Source of the DNA: Canna indica
Lineage: Eukaryota > Streptophyta > Magnoliopsida > Zingiberales > Cannaceae
Reading direction: 5' to 3'
Length of the DNA: 64,000 bases
NCBI GenBank assembly: GCA_034359265.1
Contig: CP136890.1
Coordinates: 69,627,501-69,691,500, forward strand
Below, in pieces: positions 32,908 through 42,987 of the stretch. Below the pieces are notes generated by a model. That model was not told where the DNA came from. It made no database searches and saw only the letters and a list, made by a program, of their open reading frames with translations. A program made the position numbers and the translations under genes. Every line of letters starts with the position of its first letter. Position 1 is the first letter of the stretch.

Positions 32908-33105
32908 AATCGTCCACTTTGGACTCGCGCGCTCCGGAATCGTCCACTTTGGACTCGCACCGGAATCATCCACTTTGGACTCGCACTGGAATCGTCCACT
33001 TTGGACTCGCACCGGAATCGTCCATAATGGATGAACTCGCGCGCATCAGAATCGTCCACTTTAGACTCGCAGCCAAATCATCCACGATGGACTCGCGCCG
33101 GAATC
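32908..33105. repeat. 26-27-bp minisatellite in CACTA-A
   Basis: About seven imperfect tandem units of the type ATCGTCCACTTTGGACTCGC plus CNCYGGA. Each unit contains the near-palindrome GTCCACTTTGGAC. Units diverge by 1-4 bases (one reads CCATAATGGATGAACTCGC). It lies just before the CACTA-B insertion and may be part of the promoter-proximal repeats of CACTA-A. Confidence 0.85.
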
Positions 33106-33115
33106 AAGACTAGTT

Positions 33116-33540
33116 CACTACAAGAAATTCTCGAAATAATGACGTTTAATTTTTGACGTCTGAAGAAGCGTCGAAATGTCTAAGGGCGGATGGGAACAAA
33201 AGTTTATAAATATCGATGTCGATATGTAAAAAGCAAATATTTTGACGCGGCCGAAAAAATATCATTTTTTTCGCCGAAATCACAGCGTCGAAATAATTCG
33301 ACGTATAATTGGCGTCGAAATATTTCGACGCCAACAATTCGATGTCGCTGCCGTCAAAATATTTCGACGCCAGTATTTCAACGAAGCAGGCGTCGAAATA
33401 TTTCGACGCCAACGTTTCGTCGCATCTGGCATCGAAATATTTCGACGCCACAGTTTCGATGGGAAGGCGTCGAAATCTTTAGCATTTTGACGCCATTCTT
33501 TCGACGCAGCGCGTCAAATTGACGCCGCGAGGTCGTCGAA
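33116..33540. repeat. CACTA-B left terminal and subterminal repeats
   Basis: At least five copies of GGCGTCGAAATATTTCGACG with short spacers between 33240 and 33490; each unit is itself palindromic (CGTCGAAATATTTCGACG). This is the expected subterminal transposase-binding array. The open frames seen here on both strands are a by-product of the repeat and are not genes. Confidence 0.85.
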
Positions 33541-33547
33541 GCATCAC

Positions 33548-33622
33548 CTCACGGGTTGAAAATTTCAACCCGTGAGCGTACGAATCGTACGGTATGCAGC
33601 TGAAATTTCTTTTCAGCTGCAG
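33548..33622. repeat. Two adjacent perfect palindromes in CACTA-B
   Basis: CTCACGGGTTGAAA and its exact complement TTTCAACCCGTGAG are separated by one base (33548-33576). Next comes GCAGCTGAAA with its complement TTTCAGCTGC across a 5-base loop (about 33597-33621). A smaller CGTACGAATCGTACG lies between them, and CCGTACGAT follows at 33626. A (TA)n run of about 42 bases comes directly after (33633-33674). Confidence 0.8.
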
Positions 33623-33631
33623 AACCGTACG

Positions 33632-33677
<46 letters not shown>

Positions 33678-33785
33678 AAGCTGCTGCTATAGTTTTTTTT
33701 TAATTTTTTAATAATAAATTTCGTATATACCCTCTCATCTTTATTTTTCCCTCCGATCTTTTCTTCCTCCCGCCTATTTCTTCTC

Positions 33786-34012
33786 TCTCGTTTCGCGCGG
33801 TGGTCGAATTCTTCCTTCTTCTTCCTCCCGCCGACTTCTTCCTCTCATCTCGTCGAACTAGCAGCCGACTGCTTCTTCTTCTTTCTTCTTCCTCCCCCCG
33901 ACCTTTTCCTCTCATTTCGTCGAACCAGCAGCCGACCGAGATCTTGCTCTCGTTTCGTCGAACGAGCAGCCGATCTATTCCTCTCATTTTGTCGAACCAG
34001 CCGGCAGTCGAA
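33786..34012. repeat. Pyrimidine-rich tandem repeats in the CACTA-B leader
   Basis: Four imperfect units of about 50-60 bp, each with CTCTCATTTCGTCGAACCAG and CAGCCGA. Strong C+T bias on the plus strand. The apparent open frame on the minus strand (rich in Arg, Glu and Lys) is a product of this bias. Position upstream of Tnp2 suggests 5' leader or promoter DNA. Confidence 0.7.
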
Positions 34013-34343
34013 GAAATCAAAATTTTTTCATCCGACGGTGAAATCAAATTACTTCACTTCTCGTTCTTTTTCTCCGGTGAAACAAACTCAAGTTAGTATA
34101 AATTTTTAATTTTTATATCAAGTATTTCATGTTATGCTTTAGATTTCTTTTACATGAATAATACATCATGATATTTGTTCCTCTGCTTTAGATTTATTTA
34201 ATGTTATGTTTTTGATCTATTTTACATGAATAACATTTCAAGATATTTGTTCTTTTGGTTTATCATGTTGCTGTTCTCTTGTACATGCTATTATGTTCTC
34301 TTGTACATTATTTTCATGTCTACATTATTATAACTGTTAATAT

Positions 34344-34518
34344 AATTATTATTATTACTGAATTATTATTAATATTATTATAAATATTATATTATATTAT
34401 TATTATTATAAATACAGATTTATTATTATAACCGAATTAATAATAATAATAATATTATTATTATTATAAATACTATATTATTATTATTATTATTATTTAA
34501 TTATTATTATTTATACTA

Positions 34519-34553
<35 letters not shown>

Positions 34554-34582
34554 TATTATTATTATTATTATTATTTATACTA

Positions 34583-34625
<43 letters not shown>

Positions 34626-34773
34626 AATACTATATTATTATTATTATAAATACTATATTATTATTATTATTATTATTATTAATACTAATTTATTATAATT
34701 ATAATTATAATTATAATAATAATAATAATAATAATTATTATTATTATTACTATATTATTATTATTATTAATGA

Positions 34774-34848
<75 letters not shown>

Positions 34849-34916
34849 AATACTGTATTATTATAAATACTATATTATTATTATTATTTATTGAATTATT
34901 ATTATTATTATTTAAA
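34344..34916. repeat. Long (TTA)n/(ATT)n microsatellite
   Basis: About 570 bases made almost entirely of TTA/ATT trinucleotides, broken by words such as ATAAATAC and TAATAATAATAA in inverted orientation. The longest pure run is around 34770-34848. No coding capacity. Expected to be unstable in length and hard to assemble. Confidence 0.92.
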
Positions 34917-35232
34917 TTTATATTAGAGTATAATTAATTAGAATAATTAAATTTAGAATTCATTAAACTTGTCTTGGTATTTCTACCAATTAGAATAATT
35001 AATTAGAACTTGTTATTTATTTAAACTTCTCTATTTGTTATTTTTATAATTTTCTACCAAGAGCTTAGACCCGTTCGAGAAATATTTATTGAACTTATAA
35101 ATTTTGTTGATAAAATTTAGTTGTAATATTAAGTTGAATACTTATTTCGATATGAAGGAATTCGTATTCTATTTAATATTTTACTAAATAATATCAACAA
35201 AATTTATATTTTTTAAATAATAAATCTCGAGT

Positions 35233-35470
35233 TGTCCTTTATTGGATAGTTTAGTAACACAATTATTAATATCGCAAATTTAATTTCATTTGATCACACA
35301 TGTCAATGGAATGTCGGTTGCATCTCTTTTGTTCTCCGGTACGCTTCAGAAGTTTAGCGTAGTTGGAGAACTAAAGAGAGATGCTGCCAAAATTTTCAGT
35401 GACTTGTTGTGATTAAATGAGATTATAGGTGCGATATTAATAATGCGTTGCTGAATGGGATAGGACCAAC
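35233..35470 (+). ncRNA. Long foldback in the CACTA-B leader, just before Tnp2
   Basis: Two arms of about 115 nt are complementary over most of their length. The outer ends are GTTGTCC (35232 on) and GGACCAAC (to 35469). An inner perfect block is TTATTAATATCGC (about 35263) with GCGATATTAATAA (about 35431); next TTTCATTTGATCACA pairs with TGTGATTAAATGAGA with few mismatches. The apical stem is GCATCTCTTTTGTTCTCC with GGAGAACTAAAGAGAGATGC, closed by TACGCT/AGCGTA and a 10-base loop. The equivalent place in CACTA-A has a similar structure with different sequence. It could be a small-RNA precursor or an RNA control element; transcription is not shown. Confidence 0.6.
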
Positions 35471-35515
35471 CCACCTATATGACTATACCCTTTATAGTAA
35501 CATTGAAGTTCAATT

Positions 35516-38500
35516 TTGAAGTCAAAGATGGATAAAACTTGGATGTTAGCACCTCAATCATCTGAAGCCTATGCGAGAGGAATGAAAAATTTTATTCAGT
35601 TCGCAATTGACAATGGATTGGATGATGATGGCACAATGAAATGTCCGTGCAAAAAATGCATTAATAGGAAATATCATAAACCAGAAGATGTTGAAAGACA
35701 CTTAATATGGAATGAAATTTTACCGAGATATACCATTTGGTATTACCATGGTGAACCTTTATATCCGACAAAAGAAGCACAACTTGGTATATCAAACAAA
35801 GCTGAAGCATTTGAGCAAGTACATTATCATAATGACGAAACACCAATTGATGTCAATGATGAAACACCAATTGATGTCAATGATGAAACACCAATTGATG
35901 TCAATGATGAAACACTAAGTGTTAATCTTGATGAAGCTCCAAATGCATTGGAACCGCCACAAGAACCTTCCCAACATTCTATGATGGATGATCTTGATGT
36001 TCCTATGTATTCAAATTGTGTAAAATACAGTAAATCATCATTTATCATTCAATTATATCATATAAAGGTTCTTAATGGTTGGTCTGGAAAGTCATTCTCA
36101 ATGTTGTTAGAATTGTTGAAAGAAGCTTTTCTAGAAGACAATACACTTCCATCAACGTGTTATCAAGCAAAAAAATATGTGAAAGATTTGGATTTATTCT
36201 ATCAAAAGATACATGCTTGTCCAAATGATTGCATTCTATACATGGATGAAACTGCGAAAGCATCAACATGCAACATTTGTGGATTGTCTCGATGGATTTC
36301 CTCTTCAACTAATGATGAATCAACGAGTCAGTTAGAACGAAAAAAAAACCCTACAAAAGTGTTACGATATTTTCCACTTATCCCAAGACTGACTCGTTTA
36401 TATATGTCATCAAAGATCGCAAGTTCGATGAGATGGCATTCTGAAAGACGCACCAAAGATGGAATCATACGACATCCTGCTGATGTAGAAGCTTGGCAAG
36501 CTTTTGACAGAAGATATCCAGACTTTGCTGTTGATTCGCGTAATGTTAGATTGGGTCTTGCAAGTGATGGATTTAATCCATTTCGATCAATGAGCACAAC
36601 CTATAGCACTTGGCCTATTGTATTGATACCTTATAATATGGAACCATGGGCATGTATGAAGAGGTCTTCAATAATGTTATCAATGTTAATTCCAGGTGCT
36701 AAGGGACCAGGAAATGACATTGATGTGTACTTACAATCTCTCATTTTTGAATTGAAGCTGTTGTGGAGCGGAGTAACAACATTTGATAGTATCTCCGGCG
36801 AACAATTTACTCTGCGTGCAGCTTTAATGTGGACCATTAATGATTTTCCAGCATATACAATGTTATCAGGTTAGAGCACTAAAGGACGATATGCATGTCC
36901 TATATGCGGTGATAAGACAAATTCTCGTTGGCTTAATCACGGAAAAAAACATTGCTATCTAGGCCATCGTAGATGGTTGTCACAAGAACATCCATTTCGT
37001 CAGGACACTGAATTATTTGACGGGACAATAGAAAATGGATAATGCACTAGTGCCAGTTGATTCAAAGATTATTTATGAGCAGATTCAACACATTAAACAT
37101 GTTTATGGCAAAACTACCAACACTAGTAGAAAGCGCACTCAAAATAATTTGGGTAGTGAGTCAGAAGGCATTAATGCAGACACACAAACTCAGCAAAGTT
37201 TTCAGATGCAAGATTATGGAATGTGAAAAAAGAAAAGTATATTTTTCGAATTACCATATTGGCAACATAATCCATTACGTCATAATTTGGATGTTATGCA
37301 TATTGAGAAAAATATATGTGATAATCTGATTGGTACTATATTGGATATTGATGGAAAAGGAAAAGATAATTTGAATGCACGATTAGATTTGCAAGACATG
37401 AATATAAGACATCATTTACATCCAATGTTATTACCAAATGGTAGATATAATATACCCTTGGTAATTTATTCAATGTCCACTCTTGAAAAAGATCTTATGC
37501 TGACGTGTATCAAAAATATGAAAGTGCACGATGGATACTCATCAAATATTTCTAGATGTGTGAATCTCAAGGATCATAGATTGCAAAACTTGAAGAGTCA
37601 CGATTCACATATACTGCTTCAAGATGTTTTTCCGCATTCATTACGTGGAATTGTACATAAAGATGTTCTCCTAATTGTTAAAGAGATTTCTGCATTTTTC
37701 AAAACGTTATGCAGTGCCAATTTAGACCATTGTACCCTGGACGATTTGCAATCACGTGTGCCTATGCTCTTATGTAAAATGGAGCAAATTTTTCCACCGA
37801 GTTTTTTCACTATTATGGTGCATTTGATGATTCACCTTCCAACAGAGGTGAAACTTGGTGGTCCTGTTCATTACCGCTGGATGTACCCAATTGAAAGGTT
37901 TGTTTTATTAATATTTTTTAAATATCTCATGTTCATTAAGTATTAATAGTGAACCATCAAATGAGGAGAATTTATCTCATGTTCATAGGTTATTTATGAC
38001 ATATAAATCTCATGTTCGAAATAAAGCACAACCAGAGGGATCCATCGCTGAAGGATATATTGCTGATGAATGTCTTACATTTTGTTCTCGATATTTTAAT
38101 AATATTGAAACAGTGTTCAATCGACCGCAGAGAAATTATGAAGTTGAAAATATTGAAAACTATTTATTTTCTTCTGGTGGTCGATTTGTTGGCAAAGCTC
38201 GCATTGGTACGTTGGATTTAAATGCATATGCACAAAAGCACAGATATGTTTTGTTGCATACTCCAATGATTGAACCATACAAAAGGTATCAATTGTTATT
38301 AAATGTCTACATATTTTATGTTATTTTAAGATTCTTGGTGTTATTTTTATTTTATTATCTCAGGCAATTTCTTGAAGAACAATGTCGTATAAATAATTTA
38401 TCAATTGCATCGAATGCTCAACAACAAAGGTGGATCATAGAGAGATTCACATTGTGGTTGCAAGATAAAGTATCGGAAATGGTACAAAATAATTGTGATG

Positions 38501-38949
38501 CTTCACTGCTTGCGTTGGCTCGAGGTCCAATATCCGTAATTAGAAAATATGATGGATTGATTATAAATGGTTATAGATTTCATACCAAACAACGAGAAAG
38601 ATTGCGTAAAACACAAAATAGTGGTTTAATGGTTGAAGCTGACAATCGTCAATATTATGGAGTTCTAACAGATGTAATTGAATTGGACTATCGTGGGGTA
38701 TTCAAGGTAGTTCTTTTTCGCGCTGAATGGGTTGATATAAGGAATTCACGGGGTTTACGAGTGGATGAGAATGGATTCACACTAGTTAACCTTTCTCGAT
38801 TATTTCATACTGGTGCATTTCTAAAAGATGACCCGTATGTGTTTTCATCACAAGCAAAACAAGTATTTTACATTTCAGATCCGAAGAATAATGAGTGGTC
38901 GCATGTCATAAATGTATATCCTAGATATTTATATGACATCGGTAAATGA
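35516..38949 (+). pseudogene. CACTA-B Tnp2 transposase (Transposase_21), nearly intact
   Basis: Cuts and moves the element through its terminal repeats in the nucleus. Domains: an N-terminal transposase-associated domain with DKTWMLAPQSSEAYARGMKN, PCKKCINRKYHKPEDVERHL and YHGEPLY; the Tnp2 core with HACPNDCILYMDE, TCNICGLSRW, LGLASDGFNPFRSMST and DFPAYTMLSG; a DUF4218-like part with EVKLGGPVHYRWMYPIER and PEGSIAEGYIADECLTFC; and a DUF4216-like part with YYGVLTDVIELDYRGVFKVV and SSQAKQVFYISDPKNNEW. Probable introns are 37898-37988 and 38286-38363. A TAG at 36872 replaces the conserved Trp after MLSG, and a frameshift lies near 37030-37250, so this copy is probably dead. Confidence 0.92.
35834..35920 (+). 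repeat. In-frame 24-bp tandem repeat inside CACTA-B Tnp2
   Basis: Three units of GATGAAACACCAATTGATGT plus CAAT (35834-35905), followed by a diverged fourth. It encodes repeated DETPIDVN in the acidic linker between the transposase-associated domain and the Tnp2 core. The length is a multiple of three, so the frame is preserved. Confidence 0.93.
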
Positions 38950-39031
38950 CTTATTATTTATCAATATTGTTTGTATAATTGGTTAATTTTTTTTGTATTT
39001 ATCAATATATAATATTATGTTATTATACAGG

Positions 39032-40957
39032 ATGTCAAGATCAAGAATAGTAGATTCAGATGCTGAGACCCGCGAGGAGGGTGAACTTAGTCCCGAGAGT
39101 GATTGTCCTGGGTCATCGCAAGGACGAATTCATAGACCTTTCTACATTTGGAGTTAGTTTTTATGTGATCATACATGTGAACATTATTTATTTAATCAAA
39201 TTAATATTAATATTTTCTGTTGTAATTTAAAAACAGACACCACAACGCAAATGCAGCATGAAGGGTCTCCATATTTTACAGCTTCTTTTATGTATACACT
39301 TAACACCGACCAGTTAATTATGGTCAACTTTTCTGAATGGGGTCAAAGTCATGATGGCGGCCATAGGTTATTCTCACGTTTTATGGGGTTACTAGTGCGT
39401 GATTCTACATTCTTACCGTTGACGCCTGATCCTTGGAATCAAATTTCTTCCATATATAAGAATGGATTATGGGAGCAATTATTGGTATGTTATGAATTTA
39501 TATATATTTATGTTAGATTGTGTTATTTGATTGTGTGAAATTATATATTAAACATATATTTTGGGGTCAAACTAATATCATTTATAAATGCAGAGATATT
39601 TTTTGATTCCTACTGAGAACAGGGATCGTATTTTTTGCACTACTATGGCGGCCTTTGATAGAAAATTTAAAAATTATAAACTTATATTAAAAAGAAAATA
39701 TTTTAAAATTGAAGAGTCAAAGGAGGAAAATCTTGCACGTCGACCACGAAATATTAGTAGGGAATCGTGGATAAGAATGGTCGATTATTGACATTCTTCA
39801 GCTAGTCAAGTAAGAATTTATATTTTGATACTAGAAATATTTGTTTTATAATTATAATTAAATATGACAGGCTGCATCTGAACGGGGTCGAAGGGCAAGA
39901 AGTGTAACTCAAGATTGCATACATACTAGCGGTGCGACCCCTTATATTCAAAGACGTGTTGATTTTGTAAGTAGTTTAGTAAATAATTTATAATTTATTT
40001 GTTTATATTTTTAATATCATTTAAATAACACTTTATTATTTACATTGTGTGAAGCAACAGGAACATAATAGAGAACCCAGTGAGCTTGAAATGTATAGAA
40101 CAACACATCTTCGTAGAAGTGGAGGAGGATATGTACGCGAAGAAGCATCTCAATTTATGGTATAACACATCTACGAATGAATTAAATTAATATTTTTTAA
40201 ATTTATAATCTATTTTTTGAAATGTAGGCCACTGCTGAACGAACACTTAACGAGCGACTTGAGACTACTCCAACGGCAGAGCAAGTTCAACTCGAGAACC
40301 AAGTATATCGGGAAATATCTGGTCCTGAACATCATTCTCGAGTTCGCCTACAGGGGATTGGAGTCGCACCAAGTCAATTTTATGAACATCAGCGACAATC
40401 TTATGTTGCACCTTCCCACGATGCAAGATATGACGAGCTTCGACGTCAACAAGAGGCTGCAATGAAAGAAATGCAGCAAAAACACGATGCTGAGATGAGG
40501 GAGGTTCAACAAAGACTGAACCGAATGGAGCAAATGTGGCTTCAACATCAATTTGAAGTTTCATCATCACACGGGCTAAATCCAATAATTAGTCAAGCTA
40601 ATATATTTTCCTCACCAATTGATTCTGTAAGTATTTATTTAATTTATTTGTAGTTGATCTTTTTAGTATTGTAATTAATTAAAAATATCTTTCTAACAGA
40701 ATCGATTGTATGTTCCTGAAAGTCTTCCTCATAGTCGGCTAATACCGGAGAAGGTACAAGTAGAGATCCATTTTTAAACTGTAAGTAAATTTATATATTA
40801 TAATATTGAATATTTTAATTGATAATATTCAAACTTATATGTTTATAATTGATATTAATGTATAGATAAAGATGCTGATCCATATAAAGAAGACGATGAG
40901 GAAGAACAAAATGATGAAGAGCAACAGGAGGATGAGGAAATGGATGATAAAGATTAA
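39032..40957 (+). pseudogene. CACTA-B second gene, Ptta/En/Spm-type (Transposase_24)
   Basis: The smaller CACTA protein family thought to bind subterminal repeats. Likely exons: 39032-39155 (MSRSRIVDSDAETREEGEL), 39237-39484 (TASFMYTLNTDQLIMVNFSE, then PWNQISSIYKNGLWEQLL), 39594-39808 (YFLIPTENRDRIFCTTMAAF, RPRNISRESWIRMVDY), 39871-39966 (RRARSVTQDCIHTSGATPYI), 40061-40158, 40229-40627 with a coiled coil (MKEMQQKHDAEMREVQQRL), and 40701-40957 ending in an acidic tail. Most joins have GT/AG. A TAG follows YIWS in exon 1 and a TGA replaces Trp after VDY, so this copy looks inactive. It starts about 80 bases after Tnp2. Confidence 0.8.
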
Positions 40958-41339
40958 ATTATTTAATTTTATTGATAGATAAAAATATTGTTAATTCTTT
41001 TATTTAATCAAATTACTATTAATTTTTCTCTTTAGTTCTTCTGTGTAATACACTATCCATACATGTATTATTATTTTAATTAAATTTTGTATTACTATTT
41101 TAATTTAATCAATAGATTATTAATTTAATTTGTAAATAAAAAATTAATTTTATTAATTTTAAATAAATTTTATTAATTTTAAATAAATTTTATTAATTTT
41201 AAATAAATTTTATTAATTTTAAATAAATTTACTAATCTATATTTAATTATAGATTAGTAAATTTATTTAAAATTATTAATTTCAAAATTATTTAATTATA
41301 GATTGAATTTTAAATTTTATTAATTACGATAATTAAATT

Positions 41340-41665
41340 TATTAATTACGGCCATATTGACGCCATAGCTCGCGTCAATATGGTACCATATTGACGCCTT
41401 GTGGCGTCAATATCGGCATATTGACGCCACATATTGACGTCAAAAGTGTCAATATGTTGGCGTCAATATGTCTTCTTTTCGACGGTAAACGACGTTGAAA
41501 TTAAAATATTGACGTTTTCACAGGCGTCGAAATTTAAAATTCAGTGCTCGTTGTTGTACACGTATATTCGACGAATTTATCGCCGTCAGTATGCCAATAT
41601 TGACTTCAAAAGATGTCAATTTTTTTTATAATCTGCCGTCAAAATTCAAACGATGTGTTGTAGTG
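41340..41665. repeat. CACTA-B right subterminal array and terminus
   Basis: At least six copies of ATTGACGCC or its complement (for example CATATTGACGCCATAG, GGCGTCAATAT) between 41345 and 41600, ending TGTGTTGTAGTG at 41665. A run of AAATAAATTTTATTAATTTT tandem units lies just upstream (41155-41235). The array word differs from the left-end word but shares GACGCC, as expected for binding sites of one protein. Confidence 0.85.
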
Positions 41666-41790
41666 GTTGATACGTTTCACGTACGCATCGACGAGTCAAG
41701 TTTTAATTTTGCAAAACCTTAGATCCGTTCGGGGGTTGTATGTTCGTGTAAACGAAGTAAATGATCTTTTATACGACGTACAATCCTTGA

Positions 41791-42033
41791 ATTGTCCTTA
41801 ATTGGACAATTTGGGAACATAGTTATTTATATTGCACTTAGTTTATTTCTTTTAATCATTATTCATTTTTAAATTTTGGTTTGTATCTCCCTTGCTCTCC
41901 GATACACGCCCAGATGATATGCATATTCAGAGAACTGTAGGGAGATGCTGCCAAAATTTAGAATGAAGTTAATGACTAAAAGAAATACTAACTACAATAT
42001 GAATAACATGAATCCCAAATGGAATAAGACCAT
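41791..42033 (+). ncRNA. Long foldback in the CACTA-A leader, counterpart of 35233-35470
   Basis: Arms of about 115 nt. The 5' arm has ATTGTCCTTAATT, ATAGTTATTTATATTG, CTTAGTTTATTTCTTTTAAT and AAATTTTGG. The complement of the 3' arm has ATGGTCTTATTCC, ATGTTATTCATATTG, GTTAGTATTTCTTTTAGT and AAATTTTGG. The apical stem pairs GTATCTCCCTTGCTCTCCGA with the complement of CAGAGAACTGTAGGGAGATG. Like CACTA-B it ends about 50 bases before the Tnp2 ATG (42082) and contains GGAGATGCTGCCAAAATTT on its 3' arm. Pairing is shared while sequence differs, which favours selection on structure. Confidence 0.6.
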
Positions 42034-42987
42034 CTCACCTAAAGACATTACCTAAAGATGTTGTCCACTTTTTGACAGAACATGTCGGGCGATCGAAGTT
42101 GTATGTACCGACGAATTCATCGTGGAGCTATAATGGACGAATTTCGAGTAGGCGTAACTTCTTAAATTTCGCCTACTCGAATGAAAAATTCCTTAGTGGT
42201 GATAAAATTCAATGTCTGTGCCGAAAATGTTCGAACATAAGATTTTTGGATCGAGAAACTGTCACAATGCATATGTATATAAAAGGATTCACACCAAGAT
42301 ATTTTGTATGGAATTGTCACGGGGTGTCACGTGAAGTCGGGACGTTGAGCAATCCTGTTATCCAAACTCATGATGAATCTTCTTCTTCCACCTAATCCTT
42401 ACAGAACAATAATTCTGGATAGCCTTGGAGTACAATTCTATTTAAATGATAATATTGAGTCAGTTACTGAGACGGTAGTGCCACCAGATACTATGACAGT
42501 TGAAGTCACTGAAGAACAATATACGATACAGATTGAATTGCCGAATAAGGAGGCTGTAAAATTTTACGAGATGTTGAAAGCTACCGGTGAACCTTTGTAT
42601 GAGAATTGTCCTAATTATACAAGATTTTCGGCAATGACACAATTCCTAAACATCAAGTCCGATTGTAATATCATCGAGGTTGCGTTTGATCGGATTGAAG
42701 GTTTTATCAATGGTATGCTACCTCCAAATAACAAGTTTGAGCCAACCTTTTATAAGACAAAAAAGTTGATGAGAAAATTAGGGCTTGGGTACGAAAAGAT
42801 ACACGCGTGACCAAATAACTGTATTTTATATTATAAAGAAAATGTACAGTTAGAGCAATGCCCGGTATGTGAACATCCTCGTTATAAGAAGAAGAAATCG
42901 GTCCGATAAAAAAAATCCCCTTTAAGGTGCTTTGGTATTTTCCACTGACACCGAGGCTTCAAAGGTTATTCATGTCGGAAAAGATTG

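Larger units (their letters stand above)
33116..41665 (+). mobile_element. CACTA-B: complete CACTA transposon nested in CACTA-A
   Basis: 8550 bp. Ends CACTACAAGAAA (33116) and CACTACAACACA (complement of the right end at 41665); the first eight bases are identical. Flanked by the 3-bp duplication GTT at 33113-33115 and 41666-41668. Both standard genes are present: Tnp2 transposase (35516-38949) and a Ptta/En/Spm-type protein (39032-40957). Subterminal arrays use the words TCGAAATATTTCGACGCC on the left and ATTGACGCC on the right. It is younger than CACTA-A and better preserved, but Tnp2 has a stop. Confidence 0.94.

Noticed and set aside
33146..33522. Overlapping open frames with repeated KYFDA or NISTP words on both strands
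   Set aside because: They are translations of the palindromic CACTA-B subterminal array TCGAAATATTTCGA and reflect the DNA repeat, not a repeat protein.
33700..34096. Arg/Glu-rich frame on the minus strand and Phe/Ser-rich frame on the plus strand
   Set aside because: Both arise from the pyrimidine-rich tandem repeats in the CACTA-B leader; no domain and no start context.
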